Assembly (NCBI GenBank): GCA_016858145.1
Contig: JAEHOE010000173.1
Coordinates: 62,001-126,000 of the forward strand
Source: Edaphochlamys debaryana
Taxonomy: Eukaryota > Chlorophyta > Chlorophyceae > Chlamydomonadales
Direction of reading: 5' to 3'
DNA length: 64,000 bases
Below, in pieces: positions 12,101-23,359 of the stretch (the stretch's first letter is position 1; each line of letters opens with the position of its first letter). The translations under genes were made by a program, and so were the position numbers. The notes beneath the pieces were generated by a model that had not been told where the DNA came from, searched no databases, and saw nothing but the letters and a program-made list of their open reading frames with translations.

Positions 12101-14990
12101 CTGCCCGCTGCCCATAGGCGTCATCCTGTACAACCTCGCCCCCACTGGCTCGCGCTACCCGGGTCAAGCGACGGCGTTTCTGCCAGAGGAGGGGGACAAG
12201 GTCGGTGGGGACATCGGAGCTGCCTCGCCTCCGCCACTGGCGGCACAGTCCCCGACCGCAAAGGTGGGATGGGTTGCGGCCAACATGCATGCTTGGATAC
12301 CGCACATGCACTCAACTGCGCCCTCGGTCAACCTCGCGTTCAGGCCTTCGCCAATCACTCCCTCTCCCTGTGGCTCTTTGACTTTGACCGGTGAGGCGCA
12401 GTATCGAGGCTAGCCGGGTCCTCACCTGAAGCTCTAGCTTGAGTCCTGTACAATTCGCCTCCCGCTGCGCCCGAAGCCTTTACCCACCGCCCGCACAGCT
12501 CACCTCGCCTACGCCCTCTATCGCCCCCAGGGACCTGAGCGCCAGCCCCCTCAGCCCCGGGCCCTTTCCCCTGCGGCTGCGCAATGTCACCCTCGTGGTG
12601 CCTCAAGTAGGCGGGGCGGGCGGGGCTGTTGGGCAGGGGGAGGGGAGGAGGGTGCTGCCCCTGCCGTCTGCCGGCTTGACGCACTTCGCTCCGCGCCTCC
12701 ACCACCCCACTCGCTCCCCCGTCCCAGGCTGAGCTGGACCTCCTCCGCCACATGCTCAAGCAAGCAAGCCGCCTGCCGCCAGACGCCTCGGCACCGGCCC
12801 CTGGAGGGCCGGGCAGGCGCACGCTGCTAGGAGGGGCGCTGGAAGGGCCCCCCCCCCGCGGCCGAAGGGTGGTGCTGAGCGGTCTTGATGACACACCGGC
12901 CGCTGCCCAAGCCGCGGCGGCGGCTCGGCGGATGGCGGCAGCGGAGTCTTCGGAGGATGCGGCGTCTCGCGTTGACCGGTGGCGGGGGTGCGTGTACACA
13001 CACCTCGTGTGGTTTGCGGCGGAGAGCAGGGTGAGGCGGGAAAGGGTTGCTTGAGGCCGAGGGACGCGGAACGTGGGGGTGGGCTCAGCCGGCCGATGCC
13101 ACAGCGTCCGCCTCACGCATCCCCACAAGGCTCACACACCGGCCCCTCTCCCCCCATCCTGCTGCCGACTCCAGGTTGTCTCCGCCTCCTCCGACACGCT
13201 GGTCTTCTCCTCCCTGCGCCACTACGGCTGGCGGGGCAGCGACGTCACCGTCACCTCGGCCCTGCCTCCCGACACACCCACACTGCTGCTGCAGGCGCCA
13301 GGGCAGGGGGGAGACGGGGAGGTGATCGTCATCGGTGCGTGCGTGTGTTTAGGATGCGTAGGGTGGGCGCGTGATACGTATAAGTGCGTGCGTGTGTGTG
13401 CGTGCGTGTCGGGCGGAAGGGGCCAGGCCCACAGCTGCCGAGGTTGCGTTGCCACTCGGACAGTCTGTCGATTCAGGATCATGTTACTAGGGGTCCGCTC
13501 ATTGGCTGCTCGTTGTTCCCGCCTGCACCCAATGTCAACCTGCCTTGTGCCCTCGGCCCGTCCCCCAGACGTCATGGCCGGCTGCCCTGTTGGCGTCGAC
13601 CAGGGTCCGCCCACTCCCACCGCCGCTGCTGGGCCCACGGACGCAGCCGGGCCCGTCCTCGCAGCCGACGCCGGCGGCAGCGGGGGCGGGGGCGGGGGCG
13701 CCAGCGGGGGCTCGGGCTCGTCGTCCTCCGCAGGGGCGGTTGCGGGGGCCGTGGTCGGGGCGGTCGTGGCCGGGGCCGCAGCAGCAGCCGTGGTGGTGGT
13801 GGTGCTGAGGCGGCGGAGGCGGCGGCGGGCCCGGGCGGCCCGCGAGGAGGCCGTGTACGACACGTTTGAGTCCTTCGGCAGCAACCCATCGGCGCCGCCC
13901 ATCGCCCATGCGTCGAGCGATCAGGGCACGAGGCCCGGCGGCGAGGGGGATCTGGACGCCCCTTCCGTGGGCATCCTGATGGGTGAGCGGCGATCATCTG
14001 ATTGGTGTGGAGGGGGAAAGGGGAGGAAGGAGGCGGCCGGCACGGGGCTAGCAAGAGGGGGGGAGGAGTTAGAGTTCCGAGGCGCTGGGCAGGCTGGGCT
14101 TCGTGGCCACCTTGGGATACAGATGACATGGTTGAGGAGAGGTCTCTGGGCATCAGCAGGCTGTCCTTGACAAGGGGATGGGGGCCAGCCACAAGAGCAA
14201 CTGACGGTGGCTTCCAGGACACACACGGCCTGGCGGTATGAGCGCCGCATTTGCGGTGTGCTCCGTGTCTTCGACTGTCGGACCCCAAGGGCCTTCCATC
14301 GCTCTGCTCCCCGCCCTGTGCCCTGCAGGCGACGACCCAGTGCTCCCCGCCCCTACACGAGCCGCTGGGAAGGACAGGAGGTGGGTGGGTGGGTGCAAAC
14401 GCTTTTGCCCTGGCCCCAGAAGCGCCGCTATTCGCTCTGCGCATGCGTCACCCTCGTAAGCAAGCGCCCCCTCACAACGCCTCCCTCCCTGTCCTAACCA
14501 TCTCCTCAACGTAATCCACTTGTCATTGGCCGCCCCCAGATCTGCGTGGGGTAAGCTGCTCGTGCTGGGGGCACCCAAGGCCAAAGCCAAGGCCAAGGGC
14601 AAGGGGCAGCTGTACCCACCCGCCGTGGACGGGGCCGGGGCCAGCTTTGGCGGCGTCGACGTCGCAGGAGAGGGGGGAAGGCGGACAGCAGGCGGGGCTG
14701 GGGGTGGAGGTGGAGGAGGCTTTGCGGCGATGTGGAGCCTGGGCACGCGCCTGAGCGGGGATGACGGAACGGGCCGCCTGTCGGCACCGCTGCAGGGGGC
14801 GGTGGGGGGGTCACGAGGCGCGAGCGGAGCAGGGTTTGGCGGGGGGGAAGCGGGGGGACAGGGGGGCACGGACCAGGCGGAGTGCGCGATAGAACTGATG
14901 CCAGAGGCATGGGAGGAGCCTGGAGGCGTGGGTAGCGGAAACCAGCGGCGGCGAGGTGGGCGAGCGCAGGGACCAGGAGGGGCCAGCTGA
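9189..14990 (+). CDS. Surface protein B: paralogue of A, secreted single-pass membrane protein
   Basis: A 16-exon model gives about 1205 residues: 9189-9513, 9639-9834, 10016-10478, 10594-10754, 10860-11003, 11125-11374, 11483-11860, 11943-11994, 12118-12263, 12344-12390, 12531-12606, 12728-13030, 13175-13334, 13569-13982, 14329-14380, 14540-14990. Exon number and all intron phases match gene A. The signal peptide is SILFLLALSAPARA. The ectodomain is strand-rich and probably beta-helix-like (CELIVANLTLLLPA, GVTISRGTVRYSN), with a few Cys. A Gly/Ser linker leads to a span near residues 955-980 (AVVGAVVAGAAAAAVVVVVL) and then RRRRRRR. The tail differs from that of A: a KAKAKAKGKG tract, a Gly-rich part, and no RRRW module. 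Compared with A, exons 3-13 and their introns are almost the same sequence, while exons 1, 2 and 14-16 have diverged. The ligand and role are unknown. Confidence 0.74.
10016..13334 (+). repeat. Right arm of large inverted duplication (gene B exons 3-13)
   Basis: Inverted partner of 2264-6053; the two arms are separated by about 4 kb that holds the diverged 5' exons of both genes and their shared spacer. Similarity falls sharply outside exons 3-13. Confidence 0.88.
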
Positions 14991-15878
14991 TGTGGCGGGG
15001 CCGTGTCAGGCTGTGTGCTTGAAGGCCGCCACTCCAGCGGCGGACAGGATGGATGTTGCGGGGTGTACAGCGTACAGACAAATCAAACGACGAGGGGGGT
15101 GAAGGGCGTACCGTAAGCAAATGGCCGGGGTCAGGCGAACAATAAGATGGCGAGCGGTTGGGACCCTGCACCCTGGGACGGTGCTGCAGGCACGCCCCGG
15201 CCGGCCTGGCGGACCAGGGTGTCGGTGCGCGACGGCAAGGGACCGCCAATTGCAGTAGCTTATGGGCAACACGAGTATGCTGAGCTCACGCACAGAGACC
15301 GACTGCACCGTTGGACCGCGTTTCGGCTTTCGCGCCTAACCGGCCGAGTCTGGAGTGCACACCTCGAGTCTGCCTGCAGTCTTTTCAAAGCTCACACGTA
15401 AGCTCACAAAGAATGCTACTGAGCACTACCTGAGGACACCGATTGCGTATTACGCCTGCAAAGGACAGCGCGCTCCGCTCGACGCCCCCTCGCACCAGGT
15501 CCCCGTCAGCTGCCCTTGCATCTGCGCTCTGAATAGCGTTACGTATATCAACAGGTTGTGGGCGGCCTTTCGAGGCGTCGGCCGACTACGACAGTACCTT
15601 TGGCTTCGGCAGCGCAGCTGCGACCCACCAATACTGCCTGTCTACCTAGCTTCCAAGCGAAGACTACCTCACGCGGCGAAGGCGGCCTCAGCAGCGGCGG
15701 ATATTGCCTCTGCATTATACGTCTCACCGTTTGAGCGCGTCTTGGGGCCAGCGAGCCTCATCCAGGCTGAACCAGCATACAAAGATGGTCGCTACGTAGT
15801 GTAGGTGGAGACGCCGCACGGAGGCGCTCCGTGCTGGCGCTCCCGCGCTCTGCCGGCGCTCCAGCGGCCGCAGCGAAG
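14991..15878. other. Spacer between B and C
   Basis: 3' flank of B and presumed promoter/5' UTR of C. No coding exon or repeat is recognised; no TGTAA follows the stop of B within this interval. Confidence 0.5.
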
Positions 15879-18800
15879 ATGGTGAGTCGCAGCTGCCACG
15901 TTTATGCTTCTCGACGACGCTTGGCCAGCTTGAGTCGTTATGTGGCTGGCCATCACATGTGGCGCCTGCGCAGGGCACTGCGAGCGGCGAAGCATCCCAA
16001 TCGGGTAGCGGCCTATTTGGCTGGTTCAAGAGCCTGCTGAGGCGTGCGCAGCCTTCAGGAAGCGGGGGGAGTCTCCCGCCACTCGGGAACCCCAGCGACT
16101 TGCCGAAACCCAGCGCGTCCAGCCGCAAGCGCATCGCAGCGGAGGAGGTCTTGCAGGTGCGACACCAAGCATGTAACACGGCCTTGTGACGGGACTGGAC
16201 GCCAGGGCAAGCCCCGAGGGGCCCCGGGTGGGGGCGTGGGGTGGGAAGCAGTTCGTCAGGTCTTCCCTCGCGCTGGCCTCCCCGCAGGCAGCCTCACCCC
16301 ACGGCTCGCGCCCAGCATCGCCCGCAGAGCGCCGAGCACTCGCGGTGAGGCTGCCTGCTTGGCTGAGGTCTTCGCCCCTGCCTGGCATGTCCTGATGATC
16401 CCGATGATCCCATTGGCCCGTCGCGTGCCTAGCCAAATCAACCAACTCTTGTCACGCTGACACGCAGGCGGGGCATGTCGGCGGCACCAGCTTCCTGCGC
16501 GCACAGACGTGGGTGACTGACCGCGCGGACTCCCTGAATGACAACAACAGCGTCAGCGGCGCGCCTCGCACCGCCGATGAGGTGACGGAGTGTGTGGGCG
16601 GCGGCCTGACCGCGCCGGGGACCCCCAACGCGCGCCCCAGCTCGTCCCGGCGAGCCACGCTCACGAACCTGCTTTCAGCGCCTCTGGAGGGCCTGGGCGT
16701 CAACCTGGGCGGCGGTGAGGGCGGTGTCAAGCTCAAGCACCGGCCGTCAGGTGCGGCGCGTGGCAGCTTAAGGCCAAGGGAAGGCCCGTGCCTCCCGGGA
16801 GCCACCCGTCCAGGGCCCTGAATACCGTATGCGGCATGGACGCGCCTGGGGCAGCGAGGGTTGCCACATGTAGCAGTCTGGGGCTTGGTCAGCAGAGGGC
16901 GGCGCCCTACTTGAGGTGCTCCAAGGGGCGCCGCCAGGCAGCTCCTGCTGCCCTTTCCCCACGGCTTATGCGCCTCTAACCTGCTGCCTCCTGCTGCCGC
17001 CTGCCCCCACGCCTGTGCTGCGACCCTGCAGGCGGCCACACGGCCATCGAGGAGCTCGACCCAGCCCACGTGCAGCACTCGTTCGTGGTCAGCCCGCGCG
17101 TCAGCGGCGCTGGCGGGCACCTGGGCGGTGGCCAGCCGACACGCGTCTCCGCCGCTGCGGACCGGGTCGGCGGCCCCTTCGAGCCCCGCAGCGCTGACAA
17201 CATCCCGCGCCCGTTTGGCCCCGACGACGGCCCCGGCGTCCCGCGCGCGCGGACGTCTCTGGGCGGCAATGTGGCGTTCGGGGGCCCCGACCCACATGGC
17301 GGCTCGTCGCCGGGGCGGCCCGTGTCGGCCCTGCGCGCCGGCCGGCAGCCCGGGCAGCCGCAGCTGCTGCACAGCCGCAGCCGGCTCGGCCCAGGCGGGG
17401 GCCCGGGGCCCGGCATGGGCGACGCCACGCGCTCGACGCAGACGCACCGGGTGGAGCGCAAGACGCACCACACGAGCGTGCACCACGAGGTGTGTGCGCG
17501 TTGGGGCCCTGAGGCAGGGCCGGGAAGGCAGTGATAGAATGCCCGCGAGTGCGCCGCTATGTGGGAGCCATCAGCGGGCGCTCTCAAGAAACAAGGAATT
17601 GCATGCGGGGCCTTGGTGCAAAGCACCTTGCGGGGGCTCGTGGAGGGTGAAGCCGCCTCCCCCAACCTGTCTTGCGGCCCTCCTAGGACTGGTCACCTGC
17701 CCAAGTCTCAGTCCTAGGATTGCGTCTGCTCTCGTGCATCCTGTGCAAGCCTGTCATCACCTAAGCCTTGCCTTCCGAAGTCCGCCTCCGCCCCAACTTC
17801 TTGCCCGCTCCACAGGTGGAGGACGTTGAGTCCATCATCGGTGAGGTGCTCGGACCTGACCCTGGCACCCGCCGTGCGGGCCCTGGCGGTGACGAACGGG
17901 GCGACAGCGGCGGCAGCCACCGGCGTCGCAGGTGGGCAGGGCGGAATGGGCGCTGCTGATAAGTCCGCTAGGAGAGAAGGGGGGCATGGCTGCGGCCTGG
18001 CCTTCAAGGCTGAGCCCCAGTGCACCTTGCTGCGCTTCGCTGCAGAGAGGCGGAGCGACGCGAGGAGGAGCGCACACAGCACCGGGCCGAGACCAAGGTG
18101 AGCATGGTGCTTGGGTGTGGAACCCCACCCCCTGGTCAGGGCCGAGCGACGCTTGGCCGGTTGCTTCCTGAGTTGTAGTGCAGGGGGCCTTAGATGGGGG
18201 CTGCGTGGCCAAGCCTGGCTGCTGGAGTGCCGGACAGAAACCCTGACGCCCAAACACGCCCTGTCCGAGCCGTTGCTCTTCTGGCCTCACCCACAACCGG
18301 CGAGCCCGCATGGCAGGCATTTGAAATGCTTTGGCGTCCCTGCCTACAACCCGCAGGTTGAAGAGACGCGCCTGGGCGGCGGCGGCGAGCAACGCACGGA
18401 GAGCAGGCACGAGGAGAACACGGTCGTCAAGACTGTGGTCGAGGAGGAGGAGGAGGAGGTGACGGAGGCGGCGGGCGACAGCCGCTACCGCGACGCGGGG
18501 CCCCGGGGCGCCAGCAGGCAGAGCCACGGCTCCCGCTACTCGCACCACACCACGCACTCCACGCACAACCACCAGGTCAGCGCCGGCAGGCGGGTTGGCC
18601 GGGCAAGGAGGTCAGGTCCGGGACAGAGATGGGAGGAGAGGCTCAGGATTGAAGGCCTCTGGAGAGGCTACAGAGGAGAAGGGTTTGGCGGGAAGAACTC
18701 AGGAAGGGGCCGTGTGCTCCAGTAGGGCATACGTAGGGCAGAGCGGGCACACCAACATGGCACTTGAAGGAAAGCTGTAGGCCAGAGGGGTCAAGAACCG

Positions 18801-21209
18801 AAGATATGAGAGCAAGCCGGCTGCAAGGGAGGGATTAAAGCCAACATTCTGATGAGGAACCTTGCCTCAACACGGGAGCGTATATGTGCTCCGAGGCCAA
18901 CGTGGTTGCTATGTGCTGCACTCGCCGCGCTGCAGGTGAAGACCGTCACCAAGACCGTCATCATCAACACCACCTCCGCCGGCGCTGGTGCCTCGGGCCA
19001 GCGCTTTGGCGCCGCCGCCGCTGCTGCCACCGCTGCCCAGCCCACGCGCTTCTCCATGCCTGGTGGGGCGAGCGGCGGCCTGTCACCAGACGCCGCCGCT
19101 GCCGCTTCTGGCGGCTTTGGCAGCGCTCCACAGACCTCTCAGGCCAAAGACCAAGGCGCGGACTGGGCACGGGACCGGCCTCATCAGCCCCCGGTCGACC
19201 CAACCCAAGCGGCCACTCGCATCCCGGAATCGGCAGCGCAGGCGTACGCCCAGGCTGTTGCGTCAGGCCGTGCGCCGCCGCCCTACGCCACAGGTCATGG
19301 CGGGGTGGCTGGCGGTGTCGGCCCTGGGGCTGGTGCGGGCGGCCGGGGTGTGCCGGTTGGGCGAGGCCTGCAGCGAGAGGGCACCCTCACGGAGCGGGAC
19401 CTCGCCACCATCTCTGGATCGCAGCCGTATCTGGGGCCGGACTCTCGGACGGACATCCTGGAGCGGTTCCTCGAGGACGCCTCAGAGGATGCGCCCTCGT
19501 GTCTCCGCCTCGACCCCCCGCCAATGACCCCCTCGGAGGCCTCCGCCTCGTCGGCTGTTGCGCCCGCCAAGCTCTACCTTGCCAACATACCGCACGCGTC
19601 GTCAAAGCAGGACGGTGATGGCTACAGTGCTCGCCCTCTCAGTCGGACTGGCCAGGGCGATGCTGGGATGGCAGGGCCCACGCACCCGCACTCCAACGCC
19701 CACTCACGCCAGTCTCGGCAGCAGACCACCACTCACCATTCAACCACCGAGGTGCGGTCCCACAAGGTCACCCGCAGCGTTGCTGGCAACGGCGAAACGG
19801 AGCAGACCGAGGAGCAGCAGACGACACAGGAGGAGCACCGCACCACCACACACCACACGACCACCACCGACGCTGCACAAGGAGGCGCGGCCGCACCTGT
19901 ACCCGAAAATGACGTCGATGCAGCCATCGCTGCCCTGGGAATCCCCACCACGGGCCTGGTACAGGGCGGCAACGGCTACGCAGTTGGCCTGTCGCCACCA
20001 GGAAGGCGCAACCCAGCAGGCCGGCGTGAGATTGTGGAGGAGGTGGTTGAGCGGCGACGAGTCGTCATCCGCACGGCCCCCGAGAACATAGAAGACGTCC
20101 TGCGCGCTGCGGCGACCCGCCTCACTGATGCGGGTGACAATGACCCGCCGCCGCTCATCCACGAGAAGTCAACCACTTCGGGGGGCGGCGTGCGCTTCGT
20201 CGAGCAAGACGAGGAGGAGGATGACGAGACGGGGGGCGGTGATGACGATGGGCACTGGGACGGAACAGGCGGGCGGCGTCAGAGGCGCAAGCGGCGCGTG
20301 CGCCTTGTCCCAGGGCTCAAGCGCGGCCAGACCGCGGGCTTCAGCCCAGTCCGCGGATCGTCCATGGCACCCACGCGCAGTACGACCTTCAAGCTGGAAT
20401 CAGGCATCACGGCGCCTGGCGACGATGACGAGGACTGTGCGATTTCGCCTTGGGAGTACACGGGCGCGCGCAACACGGCCGGCGAGAAGTCGTTCATCAG
20501 CGGCAAGTCGCTAACCGCGCGCGCCCGGCCCGAGCTGTCTCCCCCGCGCACCGCCGGCGGCAACCGCGGCTACACCCAAAGTGGCGAAAACGCCTTGTCG
20601 ATGGCAGGCGCCGCCCTGTCGAGCACCCTTGGCGGTGGCCTCGGTAAGCGCACCAGCGACGGCGCATCAGGGCCGGGCGCGGACGGCGGCGCGCACTATG
20701 ACGCGAGCAGCCGCCTGCTCGCGGCCCAAGCGCCGCTCATGCGCGCCAAGTCGCGGACGCAGCGCACCAATCCCGGCACCTCGGCGCTCAACCCGCTGCT
20801 GTGGCAGGGCGGCGCAGACGACGCAAGCAGGAACGCGCGCTACTCGTCCAACCCGGGGAACAACGGCGAGGACCCCTCGGGCCATGGGCCCCGTTACCTC
20901 AAGCCCGACCCCGCCCTGGCCGCGGCTGCGGAGCGAGCGGCGCGCGTGGCGGCGGGCGGGTACCGAGACCTGAGTCCCCCCGGGGCCCGGGGCCCGGCAG
21001 GGTACAGGGACACCAGCCCCAGCGCGATGCGGGCGGGGGGCGTGGCGTACCGTGACACGAGCCCTGGCCGTGCAGGCGGCCTGACGGGGAGGGCAAACAT
21101 CGAGTTCAGCGCGGGCCTGGCGGGCTTGAGTGCGGGGCTGGCTGGGCTAGGTGGCGGGGGCAGTGTAGCACGGAGGTACCCGCCGCCCAGCCGGGGCGGC
21201 CCAGGGTAG
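15879..21209 (+). CDS. Gene C: large low-complexity protein with Thr/His-rich tracts
   Basis: An 8-exon model gives about 1195 residues: 15879-15881, 15974-16156, 16468-16750, 17032-17489, 17816-17931, 18046-18097, 18357-18575, 18936-21209. All phases close. The first coding exon is only the ATG, directly followed by GTGAGT; the next exon starts with Gly, giving MGTASGEAS, compatible with N-myristoylation (inference). An early amphipathic stretch is GLFGWFKSLLRR. A short charged segment (EAERREEERTQHRAETK) may form a coil. Thr/His-rich tracts recur: THRVERKTHHTSVHHE, THSTHNHQVKTVTKTV, TTTHHSTTEV, RTTTHHTTTT. Acidic runs (VVEEEEEEV, DEEEDDE) and three C-terminal YRDxSP motifs follow. There is no signal peptide, no clear TM and no recognised domain; most of it is probably disordered. 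It sits between gene B and the 3' end of the REJ-like gene. I do not recognise the family. Confidence 0.68.
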
Positions 21210-23178
21210 TTGGGGCACCGTGCTCATTTGGGCAGGCATTCCTACGGGGCCGGGCAGCTTGCAGGCTACTGTACGGCAAAGCTCTTTCTGAAACCCCAGC
21301 ACGTGCCAATAAGTTGTTTGCAAAGCTAATATTCCGATGAATCGTCAGACAGCAAAGCCATGACCTCGCATGCTCAGAGAGCGTTGAGGCTAGGGTGCGT
21401 TCTGACTCCGCGCGCTGAGGCATTGGATCGGGAGGATCCACCCGAATGTGGGTTGGTCCAACATTCGTGCTTGGTGGCCCGAAGCACACATGGGGAGGGG
21501 AGCAGGACACAAGACTAGCAAGTTTCTGGGCGTGGTTGGCGGGCGTGCGGTATGGTGAGTTGATTGCCCTTGCTTAGTTTGATCTCAGTTGAGAAGCATT
21601 GAGGGGCGCAGATGGTTGTGTGAGGTTGTGTGGATGAGACTACCGTGCGGCCTGTGGCCTGAACTGCATGCTGGGTTGTGTCAGCCGTCTGTTATGGTCA
21701 GGCTTGCTGGCTATTGGTTGCGGGCTGCCAGCTCCCTAGCTGTCTGTATTCAAGAAGCGGGGGCTGCGCTGTCGGTAACGGCTACCATGTCAGGAGCCCT
21801 GCTGTTCATGCATGACAGGCCCATGTGTGGGCTCAACGGTTGACTCCAAATGGTTTGCGGTTCATTTGTCTCATCTAGCATTCATGTGCGTGCGTTGCCT
21901 GCTTCCAGCTTGGCAACAAGGCATCCCGCTGACCTAGCGGCAGAGTACTGGTTTGCTGGCGCATACCTGTCAAAGAAGACTCTGTGCGATATTGCTGATC
22001 GGGATGATACGTCAACTTGGGATGGGGCCCCCGCTTCGCCAGGGATGCCGCCCTTCCTATTTCTTGATGCCCTGCCTGTTGTTGACGTGGGTTAGCGCTT
22101 GTCACTGCTACTGGAGCGTGCGACACGGGGTGTGCTCGCACCTGTACGACACGCGGAGCACGGTGGTGGGCTTGGGGGGCTTCCCTTGCCAGATCCCAGA
22201 CGGCCTGCCTTGTAACTCTGCGGACGGCCTGTGCAAGTGCTGAGTCAACACAGCCGACCCTTTTGCCCTGTTCAGCTCAATGCACTCGTGGGGAGGCCAA
22301 CCTTGGCAGCCCTGAGCCAGCGACACAGGCAGCATCCCTCGGCCCCTGCCTTGACGCAATGCGTTTATGCGAAGCGCCGAGTGCTTGAGTTTCACTCGAG
22401 TGCCCGCTCGTTCCTGCCTTACGGGCTGAATAACATAGCGGTTATGCGGCAGCCTTTTGCCGCCCCACTGGACCCGGGCAGACCTCCGCGGCTCCGCCCA
22501 AGAGTTACCAAGCCTGCCGCAATGGAAGATTCCTGGGAGATGTCTCAGGGACGCCAAACTCAGCCGCCCACACAGCATACAGCAGCCAGCAGCACGTGCC
22601 CGGGTGGGACGGGTGCAATTGCAGGCGAACAGACGAAAGATCAGACGGCCAGCCCAAAACGCCTCCAGCGCTCAACCTAAACCATGAATAATGAAGGCCA
22701 GTGCGCATTACAATGGCGAGAGAAGCTTCATCCTGCGCCTGCGTCACAGCTTGCAGTGCTCAAGAAAGAAGGCACTACGTACGGTGGACGTATGGTAGTA
22801 CCGCCGGTAGGTCGCTCACACACAGCCCCAGGGCCACAATGTAGCAATCAGTACTCTCTCCCCAACAAAGTCCTGAAGCCAGAAAAGCTATCGCAGCTTC
22901 AGTACTCAAAGGCCTTGATTCACAGGCCCTCCACATGTGCGCGGCCAATTGTGCCACGTGTCTACCACGTACGGGGCTCCATGCCACGTACGGTGCCATC
23001 CCCGTTACTATCCCCCCTTACCTCAACCTTACTAACCAGCCTCTCACTGGGTGCCAATGCTCGCACAGGCACCCAGCCCAACCCTGTCAGCAGCGACCTA
23101 ACTCTTGCGGCTGAGGTCCCGAACGGAATGAGCACACAACCCCATGGCCGTGGCACGGATAGATGGTCCCCGAGGGCG
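21210..23178. other. Convergent spacer between C and the REJ-like gene
   Basis: About 2 kb of lower GC than the neighbouring exons, holding both 3' UTRs. A TGTAA on the plus strand near 22210 could serve gene C but is 1 kb away. No gene is seen. Confidence 0.5.
22708..22712 (-). terminator. Candidate TGTAA polyadenylation signal, REJ-like gene
   Basis: TGTAA on the minus strand about 470 nt after the stop at 23179. The distance is long but normal for this group. Confidence 0.35.
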
Positions 23179-23327
23179 CTACGGAGTCTTGGCCCCTGTC
23201 GGCGTGGCGGCCCCAGACCCCGGTGTCGCGGCGCCGCTGGCAGCCCCGGAGCCCCAGCCCCTCCGCGCCCACGTGGGGGAGGCCCCGACGCTGCCTTGGT
23301 CTGCCCCTGCGCCGCCGGCACCCCCGC

Positions 23328-23359
<32 letters not shown>

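Noticed and set aside
18852..18935. Upstream extension of the last exon of gene C
   Set aside because: The frame is open, but a CTGCAG acceptor at 18930-18935 and phase-0 continuity with the preceding exon favour intron sequence here.
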